DNA of 64,000 bases from Bordetella genomosp. 13 (GTDB taxonomy: Bacteria; Pseudomonadota; Gammaproteobacteria; Burkholderiales; Burkholderiaceae_B). The position numbers and the translations under genes were made by a program. The notes under the pieces were generated by a model that was given only the letters and a program-made list of their open reading frames with translations, did not search any database and was not told the origin of the DNA. Shown piece by piece: positions 53,749 to 62,287 of the stretch; positions within the stretch are counted from its first letter, which is position 1; each line of letters starts with the position of its first letter. The DNA is taken from assembly GCF_007679965.1 (NCBI RefSeq), contig NZ_VEHL01000009.1, positions 248,001 to 312,000 on the forward strand, in the 5' to 3' direction.

Positions 53749-54965
53749 GCCCGCCGAGCCGCCTCAAGGGCGAATACCGGAGTGCGCAGCACGAAGGTGC
53801 ACCATTGAGCGCCGATACCTTCCTCGGCTTCGAGCGTCCGGATGGCAGCGTGGGCGTGCGCAACAACGTCGGCGTGCTGTCGCTGATGGACAACTCCAAT
53901 CCCATCGTCAGGCAGATCGTCGCCCTGGTGCATGGCACGGTGCCCATCACCACGCTGTTCGTGCGCGGCCAGTACGGGCGCGACCTGCAGATCACCTACG
54001 ACACCATGGTGGGCCAGGCGCTCAATCCCAACCTGGCCGCCATCGTCGTGATCGGCCTGGAGCCCAAGGGCACCAAGCTGGTGGTCGACCGCATCCGCGC
54101 CGGCGGCAAGCCGGTATCCAGCGTCGTCGTGCAGGAAGTCGGCGGCACGCTGACCGCGGTGGCCGAAGGCGCACGCCTGGCGGCGCGCTACGTGCGCGAG
54201 GCCTCGCGCCTGCGCCGCACCCCGCAACCTTTGTCGCGGCTGCGCGTGGGGCTGGAGTGCGGCGGTTCGGACACGACTTCGGGCCTGGCGTCGAACCCCG
54301 CCATCGGCCACGCGGCGGACCGCCTGGTGGCGGCGGGTGCGCAGGTCATCATTTCCGAGACCCTGGAGTTCCTGGGCGGCGAACACCTGTTCGCGCGGCG
54401 CGCCACGGATCCCGCCGTGGGCCAGCGCTTCCTCGAGGCCGTGCGCAGGCTGGAAGCCGAGGCGCTGGCGCGCGGCGTCGACCTGACGGGCGTGAACCCG
54501 GCGCCCGACAACATCCGGGGCGGCCTGACCACCATCGAGGAAAAGGCGCTGGGCGCCATCGCCAAGTCCGGCTCCACGCCGCTGGTCGAAGTGCTGAGCT
54601 ACGGCCAGCCGCCGACGCGCCCGGGCCTGAGCTTCATGGACACGCCCGCGCCCGCGGTCGAGTCGCTGACGGCCTTCGCCGCGGGCGGCGCGCAGCTCGC
54701 GCTGTTCTCCACCGGCGTGGGCAACCCCGTGGGCAATCCCATCATGACCTCGGTGAAGATCACCGCCAACCCGCATACCGCGCGCGACTTCGCCGACAAC
54801 GTCGACGGCGACATCTCCGGGATCCTGACCGCCGGGCTCAGCGTGCAGGACGCGGGCGACATCCTGTTCGACATCGTGCTGGATGCCGCGTCGGGCACGC
54901 TGACCACGGCCGAGATCCTCGGCCAGCAGGAGACCGCCATCAGCCGCTTCGAGCCGTCGTCGTAG
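53745..54965 (+). CDS. suyB: UxaA-family lyase large subunit, SuyB-like
   Basis: 406 residues, the C-terminal module of the altronate/galactarate dehydratase family. Landmarks: FERPDGSVGVRNNVGVLSLMDNSNP (family opening), GLECGGSDTTSGLASNPAIG with a conserved Cys, ISETLEFLGGEHLF, GGLTTIEEKALGAIAKSG and the C-terminal GNPVGNPIMTSVKITANPHT. SuyB would cleave (R)-sulfolactate to pyruvate plus sulfite. A sugar-acid dehydratase is the alternative, but the gene pairing with two opposite-stereospecificity 2-hydroxyacid dehydrogenases favours SuyB. Confidence 0.65.
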   Translation: MSPPSRLKGEYRSAQHEGAPLSADTFLGFERPDGSVGVRNNVGVLSLMDNSNPIVRQIVALVHGTVPITTLFVRGQYGRDLQITYDTMVGQALNPNLAAIVVIGLEPKGTKLVVDRIRAGGKPVSSVVVQEVGGTLTAVAEGARLAARYVREASRLRRTPQPLSRLRVGLECGGSDTTSGLASNPAIGHAADRLVAAGAQVIISETLEFLGGEHLFARRATDPAVGQRFLEAVRRLEAEALARGVDLTGVNPAPDNIRGGLTTIEEKALGAIAKSGSTPLVEVLSYGQPPTRPGLSFMDTPAPAVESLTAFAAGGAQLALFSTGVGNPVGNPIMTSVKITANPHTARDFADNVDGDISGILTAGLSVQDAGDILFDIVLDAASGTLTTAEILGQQETAISRFEPSS

Positions 54966-54974
54966 GAGCCCGCC

Positions 54975-55898
54975 ATGCACGACATCGTGGTCACCGAATT
55001 CATGGACGAGGCCGCGCTGGCGCCGCTGGCCGCGCGCTACCGCGTGCATTACGACCCGGAGCTGCATGCCGACGCGGCGGCCATCGTCCGGCTGGCGCGG
55101 GGCGCGCGCGCCCTGGTCGTGCGCAACCGCACGCGCGTCGACGCCGCGTTGCTGGCCGGCTGTCCCGCGTTGCGGGTGGTGGGCCGGCTGGGAGTGGGCC
55201 TGGACAACATCGACCTGCCGGCCTGCGCCGCGCGCGGCATCCCGGTCGAGGCGGCCGTGGGCACCAACGACGTGTCCGTGGCCGAGCACACGTTCGCCGC
55301 ACTGTTGTGGCTGCACAAGTCGGCATTGCGGCGCACGGCCGACGTTGCGCGGGGGCAGTGGCCGCGCAGTCCAGCGGGCAACAACGAGATCGCCGGCCGC
55401 ACGCTGGGCATCATCGGATTGGGCCGCATCGGACGCCGCGTGGCGGCGCGCGCGCTGGCGTTCGACCTGCACGTGCAGGCCTGCGATCCGGCCCTGGAGG
55501 CCGGTGCCTTCGCGGCGGCGGGCGTGCGGCAGGCCAGCCTGGACGATCTGCTGCGCACCAGCGACATCGTCAGCCTGCACTGCCCCCTGAACGACAGTTC
55601 GCGCGGCATGCTGGACGCGGCGCGGCTGTCCACGCTGAGGCCCGGCGCGGTGCTGCTGAACACGGCCCGCGGCGGCATCCTGGACGAGTCCGCGGTGGTG
55701 GCCATGGTGCGGGACGGGCGGCTGGGCGGCGCCTTGCTCGACGTGTTCGGCGACGAACCGCTGGCGGCCGACGCGGGGCTGGCCGACGTGCCCAACCTGC
55801 TGCTGAGCGCGCATACGGCGGGCCTGACGCAAGAGGCATTCAGCCGCGCGAGCCATCACGTGGCGGATCGGGTGCGGCAGACGCTCGACACCCTGTAG
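54975..55898 (+). CDS. slcC: D-2-hydroxyacid dehydrogenase, possibly (S)-sulfolactate dehydrogenase
   Basis: NAD-dependent dehydrogenase of the D-isomer family. 307 residues. Rossmann motif GLGRIGRRVAARALAF near residue 150; catalytic Arg in LNTARGGILDESA, Glu in DVFGDEPL, and His in LLSAHTAGLT. SlcC of Chromohalobacter belongs to this family and, with ComC, interconverts sulfolactate enantiomers through sulfopyruvate. Nine bases after suyB; last gene of the operon. Generic D-2-hydroxyacid activity is certain, the sulfonate substrate is inferred. Confidence 0.68.
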   Translation: MHDIVVTEFMDEAALAPLAARYRVHYDPELHADAAAIVRLARGARALVVRNRTRVDAALLAGCPALRVVGRLGVGLDNIDLPACAARGIPVEAAVGTNDVSVAEHTFAALLWLHKSALRRTADVARGQWPRSPAGNNEIAGRTLGIIGLGRIGRRVAARALAFDLHVQACDPALEAGAFAAAGVRQASLDDLLRTSDIVSLHCPLNDSSRGMLDAARLSTLRPGAVLLNTARGGILDESAVVAMVRDGRLGGALLDVFGDEPLAADAGLADVPNLLLSAHTAGLTQEAFSRASHHVADRVRQTLDTL

Positions 55899-55920
55899 CC
55901 TGACGACGCACGCAACGAAA

Positions 55921-55958
55921 AGGGGCCGCCGGCATCCGCCGGCGGCCCCTTCGCTTTG
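55921..55958. terminator. Bidirectional terminator between the two operons
   Basis: AGGGGCCGCCGG (55921-55932) pairs with CCGGCGGCCCCT (55939-55950) over a six-base loop, followed by TTCGCTTT. It lies between the convergent slcC and binding-protein genes; the reverse-strand side has CTTTTC after the stem. Confidence 0.8.
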
Positions 55959-55967
55959 CCGCGCGTA

Positions 55968-56963
55968 TTACTTGGCGTACGGGTTGTAGTCGTTGGTGTA
56001 GACGTCTTCGACGTTCAGGCCGGCCTTCAGCTGGCCTTGCGTCGTCAGCCACTCCGCCCAGCGGCCGAACTCGTCCTTGGAGATGACGCCGCCCTTGTTG
56101 TGCACGGCCTGCGTGTCCCACAGCTTGATGGCGGGCACCTGGTCGGCGCGGCCGATCCGGGTCAGGTAGTCGCCATAGACCTGGATCACCTTCTCGCGCG
56201 GCTGCGTCTGCGACCATTCGATCGCGCGCGCCAGCGCGCCCACGAAGTGGCGCGACGCCTTGGGATTCTTCTTCAGGAAGTCCGTGTTCATCACCACGCT
56301 GGCGAAGGTGTATTCGCCGAACAGGTCGTAGTCGCTGAACAGCTTGCGCAGGCCGCCGCGGTCCTGCGCCAGTTGCTGGAAGCCGCCGTTCATGATGGCC
56401 ACGTCCAGCTGCTTCTGGCGCAGTGCCTGTTCGGCATTGGGCGGCGGGATCGGCACCAGCGTGACGCGCTTCTGGTCGGCCGCGCTTAGCTGGCCGCGCT
56501 TCAGGTACTCGTCGACGTAGGCCTGCGCGGCCGCGCCCAGCGTGTTCACGCCCACCTTCTTGCCCGGCAGGTCGGCGGCGCTGCGGATGGGGCTGTCTTC
56601 CAGCACCCAGCCGCCGTAGTAGTGCTCCTGGTTGGAGCCGTGGTAGCCGATCACGGCCTTGATCGGCGCGCCCGCCGCATAGGCGTTCAGAATGGCGCCG
56701 TTGAACGACTGGCCGAAGTCCACCTGGTCCGTGGCCGTGGCCTGGATGTCCGCGGGGCCGCCCGTGACGATGCCCAGGCGGTTGAGCTTCAGCGGCGCCA
56801 GATAGCCCAGCGCGTCGGCCAGCTCCGCGTAGACGACCTGTCCGCCGCTGAAGCTCTGGTAGCGGATGGTGTCGACTTCCAGGTCGCCCGTGGATGCGGC
56901 ATGGCCGGCGGCCAAGGGCAGCAGCGTGAAGAGCAGCAGCGTGAAGCGTTTTTTTAGCGTCAT
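55968..56963 (-). CDS. ABC transporter substrate-binding protein (SsuA/TauA/NMT1-like)
   Basis: Periplasmic receptor for sulfonates or related organosulfur compounds. 331 residues; signal peptide of about 23 residues ending GHAAS. NMT1 features: QSFSGGQVVYAELADALGYL, GPADIQATATDQVDFGQSFNGAIL, DLPGKKVGVNTLGAAAQAYVDEYL and LDVAIMNGGF. Last gene of the five-gene reverse operon, nine bases after the first monooxygenase. Confidence 0.85.
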   Translation of the reverse strand: MTLKKRFTLLLFTLLPLAAGHAASTGDLEVDTIRYQSFSGGQVVYAELADALGYLAPLKLNRLGIVTGGPADIQATATDQVDFGQSFNGAILNAYAAGAPIKAVIGYHGSNQEHYYGGWVLEDSPIRSAADLPGKKVGVNTLGAAAQAYVDEYLKRGQLSAADQKRVTLVPIPPPNAEQALRQKQLDVAIMNGGFQQLAQDRGGLRKLFSDYDLFGEYTFASVVMNTDFLKKNPKASRHFVGALARAIEWSQTQPREKVIQVYGDYLTRIGRADQVPAIKLWDTQAVHNKGGVISKDEFGRWAEWLTTQGQLKAGLNVEDVYTNDYNPYAK

Positions 56964-56972
56964 GGGTCTTGC

Positions 56973-58304
56973 CTATGTGCGTGGGGAAAGGGAGGGCCGG
57001 GCCAGGCCCAGGTGGTCGCGCAAGGTGCGGCCCGCGTAGTCGCGGCGGTAGATGCCGGCCTCTTGCAGCAGGGGCACCACCTGGTCGACGAAGTCCTGGA
57101 TGCCGCCGGGCAGGTGCGAGGACTTGATGATGAAACCGTCGGCGCCGCGCTGTTCGAACCACTCGGCCATCGTGGCTGCGATGCGCTCTGGCGTGCCGAC
57201 CACGGCCAGGTGGCCGCGGCTGCCCGCCAGGCGGCGCACCAGTTGCCGGATGGTGAGCTTCTCGTTCCAGTGACGCACCAGGTGCTCGATGATCGCCAGG
57301 CGGCTCTTGATGCCTTCGAAGTCGCTGATGTCCCCCAGCTTCTCGGGCAGCGGATCGTCCAGGTCGTGCTTGGACAGGTCGATGCCGTAGCTGCCCAGCA
57401 GCGTGGCGTAGACGGAGGGCACCAGCAGGTCGTCCAGTTGCTCGCGCAGCCTCGCGGCCTCTTCATCGGTCGAGCCGATCACCGTCAACAGGCCGGGTAT
57501 CACCTTGAGCGAATCCGGATCGCGGCCGAACCCCGCCGCGCGCGTGCGCAGATCGCTGTAGAAGGCCTGCGCATAGTCCAGCGTGGGCTGCGCGGTGAAC
57601 ACCAGTTCGGAATGGTTGGCGGCGAAGTTCCTGCCGTCTTCCGACGAGCCCGCCTGCACCAGCACGGGCCGGCCCTGCGGCGTGCGCGGCAGGTTCAGCG
57701 CGCCGTGCAGGCGATGGTGGTCGCTGTCGTGTGCCAGCGCGTGGATGCGCGACGGCTCGGCATAGGCGCCCCGGGCGGCATCCGCCGTCACGGCATCGTC
57801 CTGCCAGCCGTCCCACAGCGACGTGATGAGGTGCACGTACTCGTGGGCGTGCGCGTAGCGTTCGCCGTGCGGAACCACGCTGGCGTGGCCGAAGTCCTTC
57901 GCCGTGGCCGGCTCGCCGGTGGTGACGATGTTCCAGGCCGCGCGGCCGCCGCTGATGTGGTCCAGGGTGGCGAAGCTGCGCGCCAGGTTGTAGGGCTCGT
58001 TGTACAGCGTCGATCCGGTGGCCACCAGGCCGATGTGCCGGGTCGCGGCGGCGATGCCGGCCAGCAGCGTCAGGGGCTCCAACTCCCAGCGCACACTCTG
58101 GCGGATGCGCGGCGTGTAGGCCAGGAAATCGGCGAAGAACACGAAGTCCATCTTGCCGCGTTCCGCCACGCGGCTCAGGGCCTGGTAGTAAGAAAGATCG
58201 GTGCCGCGCCAGGGCTGGGCGGCCGGCATGCGCCAGCCCCCCTCGTGATCGCCGGATTGGTGGAATTCCGCGCCGAGGATGAGTTGGCGGCTTTGGGTGG
58301 GCAT
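56973..58304 (-). CDS. Luciferase-like FMN monooxygenase, NtaA/SnaA/DszA family
   Basis: FMNH2-dependent monooxygenase of the long-form class typified by nitrilotriacetate, pristinamycin and dibenzothiophene-sulfone monooxygenases. 443 residues with the signature WRMPAAQPWRGTDLSYYQALSRVAERGKMDFVFFADF, GSTLYNEPYNLARSFATLDHISGGRAAWNIVTT and PVLVQAGSSEDGRNFAA. Needs reduced flavin from a reductase that is not encoded in the operon. Likely oxidatively cleaves a C-S bond in the imported compound. Confidence 0.85.
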   Translation of the reverse strand: MPTQSRQLILGAEFHQSGDHEGGWRMPAAQPWRGTDLSYYQALSRVAERGKMDFVFFADFLAYTPRIRQSVRWELEPLTLLAGIAAATRHIGLVATGSTLYNEPYNLARSFATLDHISGGRAAWNIVTTGEPATAKDFGHASVVPHGERYAHAHEYVHLITSLWDGWQDDAVTADAARGAYAEPSRIHALAHDSDHHRLHGALNLPRTPQGRPVLVQAGSSEDGRNFAANHSELVFTAQPTLDYAQAFYSDLRTRAAGFGRDPDSLKVIPGLLTVIGSTDEEAARLREQLDDLLVPSVYATLLGSYGIDLSKHDLDDPLPEKLGDISDFEGIKSRLAIIEHLVRHWNEKLTIRQLVRRLAGSRGHLAVVGTPERIAATMAEWFEQRGADGFIIKSSHLPGGIQDFVDQVVPLLQEAGIYRRDYAGRTLRDHLGLARPSLSPRT

Positions 58305-58346
58305 GTTCTGTCCTGTGTTCGGATGGGCCGGGAGGGCGTGCGCGGC

Positions 58347-59474
58347 TCAGGCGGCAGGCGTCGCGGCGGCGCGCCCGGCGGGGCGCGGCAGGCCGGCGTG
58401 CGCCCGTAGCGTGCCGCCGCCGTAGTCGCGGCGCAGCGCGCCGCGGTGCTGCAGCTCCGGAACCAGGTACTGGACGACGTCTTCCAGGCCGTCGGCGGTC
58501 ACGGGCAGCGCCAGGCTGAATCCATCTGCGGCGCCGCTGTCGCGCCAGTGCAGCAGCGCGTCCGCGACCTGCGCCGGATGGCCGGCGATGACGGGCCAGG
58601 CCGGCGGCCAGTGCGGGCTGGCGTGCGCGGCCAGGGCGTCCAGCAGCCGGGCGCGCTGGCTGTCGCTGGGCGAGCAGACCACGCTGACCACCGGCCATGC
58701 CTGCGGACGGTTGCGCAGGCCCTGCAGGTGCCTGCGCTGCCGGCGCGCCTGTTCGAGGTCCGCGGGACGGTTGATGAACACCTCGCAATCGTCGGCGCCG
58801 GGGCCTTCCGGATCGCCCTGGCGCATGACCGGCACGTGCCCCTGGGGCGGACGCGGGATGTCGATGGGGCCGGCCACGCGGAACGCGCGGCCTTCATGGT
58901 CGATGGGTTGGATCAGGTCGGTGCGCACGTAGTTGCCCGCGGCCTTGTCGGCGATGCGGGCGCCGTCGCCCCAGCTGTCCCACAGGCGGCGCAGCACGGT
59001 CGCGTACTCGGCGCTGCGCGCCCACGCCTGCGGATCGCCGTCCTGGTCGAAACGCGCGGCCACGTCGGGCGCTTCCTCGTCCGCGGCCAGCCAGCCGGCG
59101 CGGCCGTTGCTGGCGTGATCCAGCGAGGCCAGACGCCGCGCCGTGTTGTAGGGCTGGTTGTGCTGCGTGGGCACCTCGGCGATGAGGCCGATGCGCTGCG
59201 TCAACGCGGCCAGTGCGCCCAGCACCGTCAGCGGCTCGAGCCGCAGGCGATGCGGCGTGGCCGCGACGCCGTCGTCCATGCCGCGGTCGTCCAGCAGCGT
59301 GATGGCGTCGAACTTGCCTTGTTCCGCGGTGCGGGCCAGATCGGCGTAGTAGGACAGGGATACCGGATCGTAGGCGCGCGTGCCCAGGCGCCAGGCGGCG
59401 GGATGATGGCCGGCGCCGGCGATCAGCAGGTTCAGGTGCAGGGAGGAGTCGGACATGGGATACGTGGCGCTCAT
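58347..59474 (-). CDS. Luciferase-like FMN monooxygenase, shorter paralogue
   Basis: Second LLM monooxygenase of the operon. 375 residues from ATG 59474, whose start overlaps the permease stop (ATGA). Shares the fold of the gene downstream: SLSYYADLARTAEQGKFDAITLLDDRG, QHNQPYNTARRLASLDHASNGRAGWLAADEEA. It lacks the QAGSSEDGR segment (PVMRQGDPEGPG stands there instead), so substrate or flavin handling probably differs. Together the two may act in sequence or on different sulfonates. Confidence 0.8.
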   Translation of the reverse strand: MSATYPMSDSSLHLNLLIAGAGHHPAAWRLGTRAYDPVSLSYYADLARTAEQGKFDAITLLDDRGMDDGVAATPHRLRLEPLTVLGALAALTQRIGLIAEVPTQHNQPYNTARRLASLDHASNGRAGWLAADEEAPDVAARFDQDGDPQAWARSAEYATVLRRLWDSWGDGARIADKAAGNYVRTDLIQPIDHEGRAFRVAGPIDIPRPPQGHVPVMRQGDPEGPGADDCEVFINRPADLEQARRQRRHLQGLRNRPQAWPVVSVVCSPSDSQRARLLDALAAHASPHWPPAWPVIAGHPAQVADALLHWRDSGAADGFSLALPVTADGLEDVVQYLVPELQHRGALRRDYGGGTLRAHAGLPRPAGRAAATPAA

Positions 59475-60283
59475 TGCTTCCAGGCGGAGAAATGCCGTTC
59501 CAGCGACACCAGCGCGTAGTTGATGGCCAGGCCCAGCATCGATACGGACAGAATGCCGGCGTACATGCGGGCGATCTGGAAATTGTTCTGGGCGTAGGTG
59601 ATGTAGTAGCCCAGGCCCGCGTTGGCGCCGACCATTTCCGCGGCGACCAGCACCAGGATGGACGTGGCGCCGGCCAGGCGGATGCCCGTGAATATCGTGG
59701 GAACGGAGGCGGGCAGCACCACCTTCTGGAACAGGCGCAGCGGGCCCAGCCCCATCGATTTGGCCGACTTGATCAGCAGGGGATCGACACTGCGCACACC
59801 GCTGATGGTGTTCAGCAGAATTGCCCAGGTGCATGCATAGAACACGATGGCGATCTTCGAGGTCTCGCCGATGCCAAGCAGCAGGATGAACACGGGCAGC
59901 AACGCCAGCGTGGCCGTGTTGCGGAATACCTCGATCAGCGGATTCAGCACGTCGCCCGCGCCCTTGTACCAGCCGATCAGCAGACCCAGCGGCACGCCGA
60001 CCAGCAGCGCCAGTCCGAAGCCCGTGGCCGAACGCACCACGCTGGCCGTCAGGTTGGCGAGGGTCGTGCCGTCCTGCAGCATGTCGATCCAGGCCAGGGC
60101 GACTTTCGAGAAGGGCGGCAGGAATGCGGCGCTGACCAGGCCGGCGCGCGGCGCGGCCTCCCACAGGATGAGCAGCAACGCGATGGCGATCACGCGTTTC
60201 AAGGCGTTCAGAACGAAACCCAGCGGCGAGCGGACGTCTACCGGGGAAGGGGGGGAAAGCGAACGGGCGATCGATGCAGGCAT
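59471..60283 (-). CDS. ABC transporter permease (SsuC/TauC-like)
   Basis: Inner-membrane permease of the organosulfonate-type importer, 270 residues with six hydrophobic segments. The family loop LIKSAKSMGLGPLRLFQKVVLPASVPTIFTGIRLA contains the EAA-type motif. Sits between the ATPase gene (49 bases upstream) and the second monooxygenase (overlapping). Confidence 0.88.
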   Translation of the reverse strand: MPASIARSLSPPSPVDVRSPLGFVLNALKRVIAIALLLILWEAAPRAGLVSAAFLPPFSKVALAWIDMLQDGTTLANLTASVVRSATGFGLALLVGVPLGLLIGWYKGAGDVLNPLIEVFRNTATLALLPVFILLLGIGETSKIAIVFYACTWAILLNTISGVRSVDPLLIKSAKSMGLGPLRLFQKVVLPASVPTIFTGIRLAGATSILVLVAAEMVGANAGLGYYITYAQNNFQIARMYAGILSVSMLGLAINYALVSLERHFSAWKQ

Positions 60284-60332
60284 GACTGGGGCAGGGGCAA
60301 GAAGAAATGGAAGGTCGCGCCGGAAGGCGGCG

Positions 60333-61184
60333 TCAGGCAGGCGCCAAGGCGTCTTCGCGCGCCCGGCTCATCTCGTCGCGCAGCAGCGTCCAGACCTTGT
60401 GCCGGTCGCGCACGAAAGCCTCGCTGGCGCGGACGTCGTCGTCCTCGTCGTCGCGCCAGTCGGACTCGATGTCGACGATGCACTTGATGCGGCCGGGACG
60501 AGAGCTCATCACGGCCACGCGCTGGCCGAGATAGACGGCCTCGTCGATCCCGTGGGTGATGAACACGATGGTCTTGCCGGTGGTGCGCCAGATGCGCAGC
60601 AGCTCGTCCTGCAGCTGTTCGCGCGTCTGGGCGTCCAGCGCGGCGAAGGGTTCGTCCATCAGCAGCACGCCCGGTTGGTAGGCCAGGCTGCGGGCGATGG
60701 CCACGCGCTGCTTCATGCCGCCGGACAACTGGTGCGGATAGTGGTCCTCGAACCCCGTCAGCCCCACCAGGGCCAGGCATTCGCGCGCGCGCTCCGCACG
60801 TTCGGCGCGCGTGACGCCGCGCAGCGACTCCAGGCCGAACTCGACGTTGGCGCGCGCGGTGCGCCATGGCATCAACGCGTATTGCTGGAACACGATGCCG
60901 CGGTCCAGGCCCGGTCCCACGATGGGTTTGCCATCGAGCAGGACACGGCCCGCGCTGGGCCGCGCCAGTCCGCCCAGCAGGTCCAGCAACGTCGACTTGC
61001 CGCAGCCGCTGGGACCGACGATCACAAGGAATTCGCCAGCCTCGACCGTCAGCGAGACGTCCTGCAGCGCCGTGAACGTCCGCGGGGCGTCGGCCCCGCG
61101 CTTCTTGCCGACGCCGAATACCTGGCTGACCGATTCGACGACGATGCGGGAGCCTGCTTGATGGTTGCGTAAGGGGTGGGTCAT
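60333..61184 (-). CDS. ABC transporter ATPase (SsuB/TauB-like)
   Basis: ATPase of the importer, 283 residues from ATG 61184; ATG 61211 would add nine. Walker A GPSGCGKST, Q-loop VFQQYALMPWRT, signature LSGGMKQRV, Walker B VLLMDEPFAALDAQ and H-loop FITHGIDEAVYLG, the IDEA sequence typical of nitrate/sulfonate/taurine ATPases. First gene of the reverse operon, behind the control region shared with the glutathione S-transferase gene. Confidence 0.88.
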   Translation of the reverse strand: MTHPLRNHQAGSRIVVESVSQVFGVGKKRGADAPRTFTALQDVSLTVEAGEFLVIVGPSGCGKSTLLDLLGGLARPSAGRVLLDGKPIVGPGLDRGIVFQQYALMPWRTARANVEFGLESLRGVTRAERAERARECLALVGLTGFEDHYPHQLSGGMKQRVAIARSLAYQPGVLLMDEPFAALDAQTREQLQDELLRIWRTTGKTIVFITHGIDEAVYLGQRVAVMSSRPGRIKCIVDIESDWRDDEDDDVRASEAFVRDRHKVWTLLRDEMSRAREDALAPA

Positions 61185-61257
61185 GAGTCTTTCTGGGCTG
61201 GCGATATGCACCCGAAACTGTAGACCTTGTGCGCGATTCCTTTAGGACAGATTTATC

Positions 61258-61317
61258 ATTTGCATTCACCCTGTCGGTATAAATGAATACAAATTTGTCG
61301 ACACGATATTCGACAAA
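61258..61317. promoter_or_regulatory. Divergent control region with two inverted repeats
   Basis: Two structures sit side by side. First, ATTTGCATTCA (61258-61268) and TGAATACAAAT (61284-61294) form an imperfect inverted repeat (10 of 11) around TATAAA (61278-61283). Second, TTTGTCGA (61294-61301), N8, TCGACAAA (61310-61317), which contains TGTCGACA at 61296-61303. This region separates the importer operon from the GST gene. Confidence 0.6.
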
Positions 61318-61420
61318 AATCCAGGACGGGAACGGCTGTCCGAGCCCTGGGAGCGATACTTGCTGTCGACCTCGCAGGCCGCGGCCGGCTTCAGGAAGCG
61401 GATGGAAACAGGAGCACTGC

Positions 61421-62134
61421 ATGACCTACAAGCTTTGGTACTGGGACGGCATCCCCGGCCGCGGTGAATTCGTCCGCCTCGCCCTGGAGGCAGCCGGCAT
61501 CGACTACCGCGAATGCGCGCGCGAGCCGGGCGCCACGCCGCAGACCGTGGCCGATGACATGCAATCCGACCGCAGGCATCCCCCGTTCGCGCCGCCCTAC
61601 ATGGAAGCGGGCGAATTGACCCTGGGCCAGACCGCCAACATCCTGCTGTACCTGGGCGAGAAGCACGGGCTGGCGCCGGAGTCCGTCGAGGGCCGCTACT
61701 GGGTCAACCAGCTGCAGCTGACCATCGCCGACATGGTGGCCGAGGCGCACGACACGCACCATCCCATCGCGGCCAGCGACTACTACGAGGACCAGCGGGA
61801 AGAGGCCGCGCGCCGCGCCGAGAATTTCCGCACCGAGCGCATCCCGAAATTCCTGGCCTACTTCGAGCGCGTGCTGGAACGCGCGCAGGCCGACTGGCTG
61901 GCGGGCGGCGAGCGCTGGAGCTATGCGGACTTGTCCCTGTTCCATCTGGTGGACGGCCTGCTGTACGCGTTTCCCAAGCGCATGGTGTCGCTGTCCTCGC
62001 GCTATCCCAAGGTGATGGCGCTGCACGCGCGCGTGGCCAATCTGCCTGCGCTGCAGGACTACTTCTCAAGCGACCGCCGGCTGCCGTTCGGCGACGGCAT
62101 CTTCCGCTATTACCCGGAGCTGGATGGCAAGTAG
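61421..62134 (+). CDS. Glutathione S-transferase family protein
   Basis: 237 residues from ATG 61421, preceded by AGGAGC. Thioredoxin-like N-terminal domain (TYKLWYWDGIPGRGEFVRLALEAAGIDYRE, with the Tyr/Trp pair at the active site and the glutathione-binding TLGQTANILLYLGEKHGLAP) and an all-helical C-terminal domain (WLAGGERWSYADLSLFHLVDGLLYAFPKRM). Divergent from the sulfonate importer across a shared control region, so it may conjugate or release sulfur compounds, but the substrate is unknown. Confidence 0.85.
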   Translation: MTYKLWYWDGIPGRGEFVRLALEAAGIDYRECAREPGATPQTVADDMQSDRRHPPFAPPYMEAGELTLGQTANILLYLGEKHGLAPESVEGRYWVNQLQLTIADMVAEAHDTHHPIAASDYYEDQREEAARRAENFRTERIPKFLAYFERVLERAQADWLAGGERWSYADLSLFHLVDGLLYAFPKRMVSLSSRYPKVMALHARVANLPALQDYFSSDRRLPFGDGIFRYYPELDGK

Positions 62135-62287
62135 GCAGGGCCGCACGGCGGGGCCGCGCTCGGATCGGCGGCATCGGCGGTGCGCGGGTGCAATCCCGCC
62201 GGCGCGCCTGGCCGCCGCGGTCGACGCGCATCCCGTGCACGCGACCGCCTACAATCGCGGGATCCGTTGTCTTCCGACCCGCCCCGC

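Noticed and set aside
52752..55859. Very long reverse-strand frame (about 1035 codons) opposite the sulfolactate-type operon
   Set aside because: Shadow of the real forward genes, which have clear motifs, overlaps and start signals.
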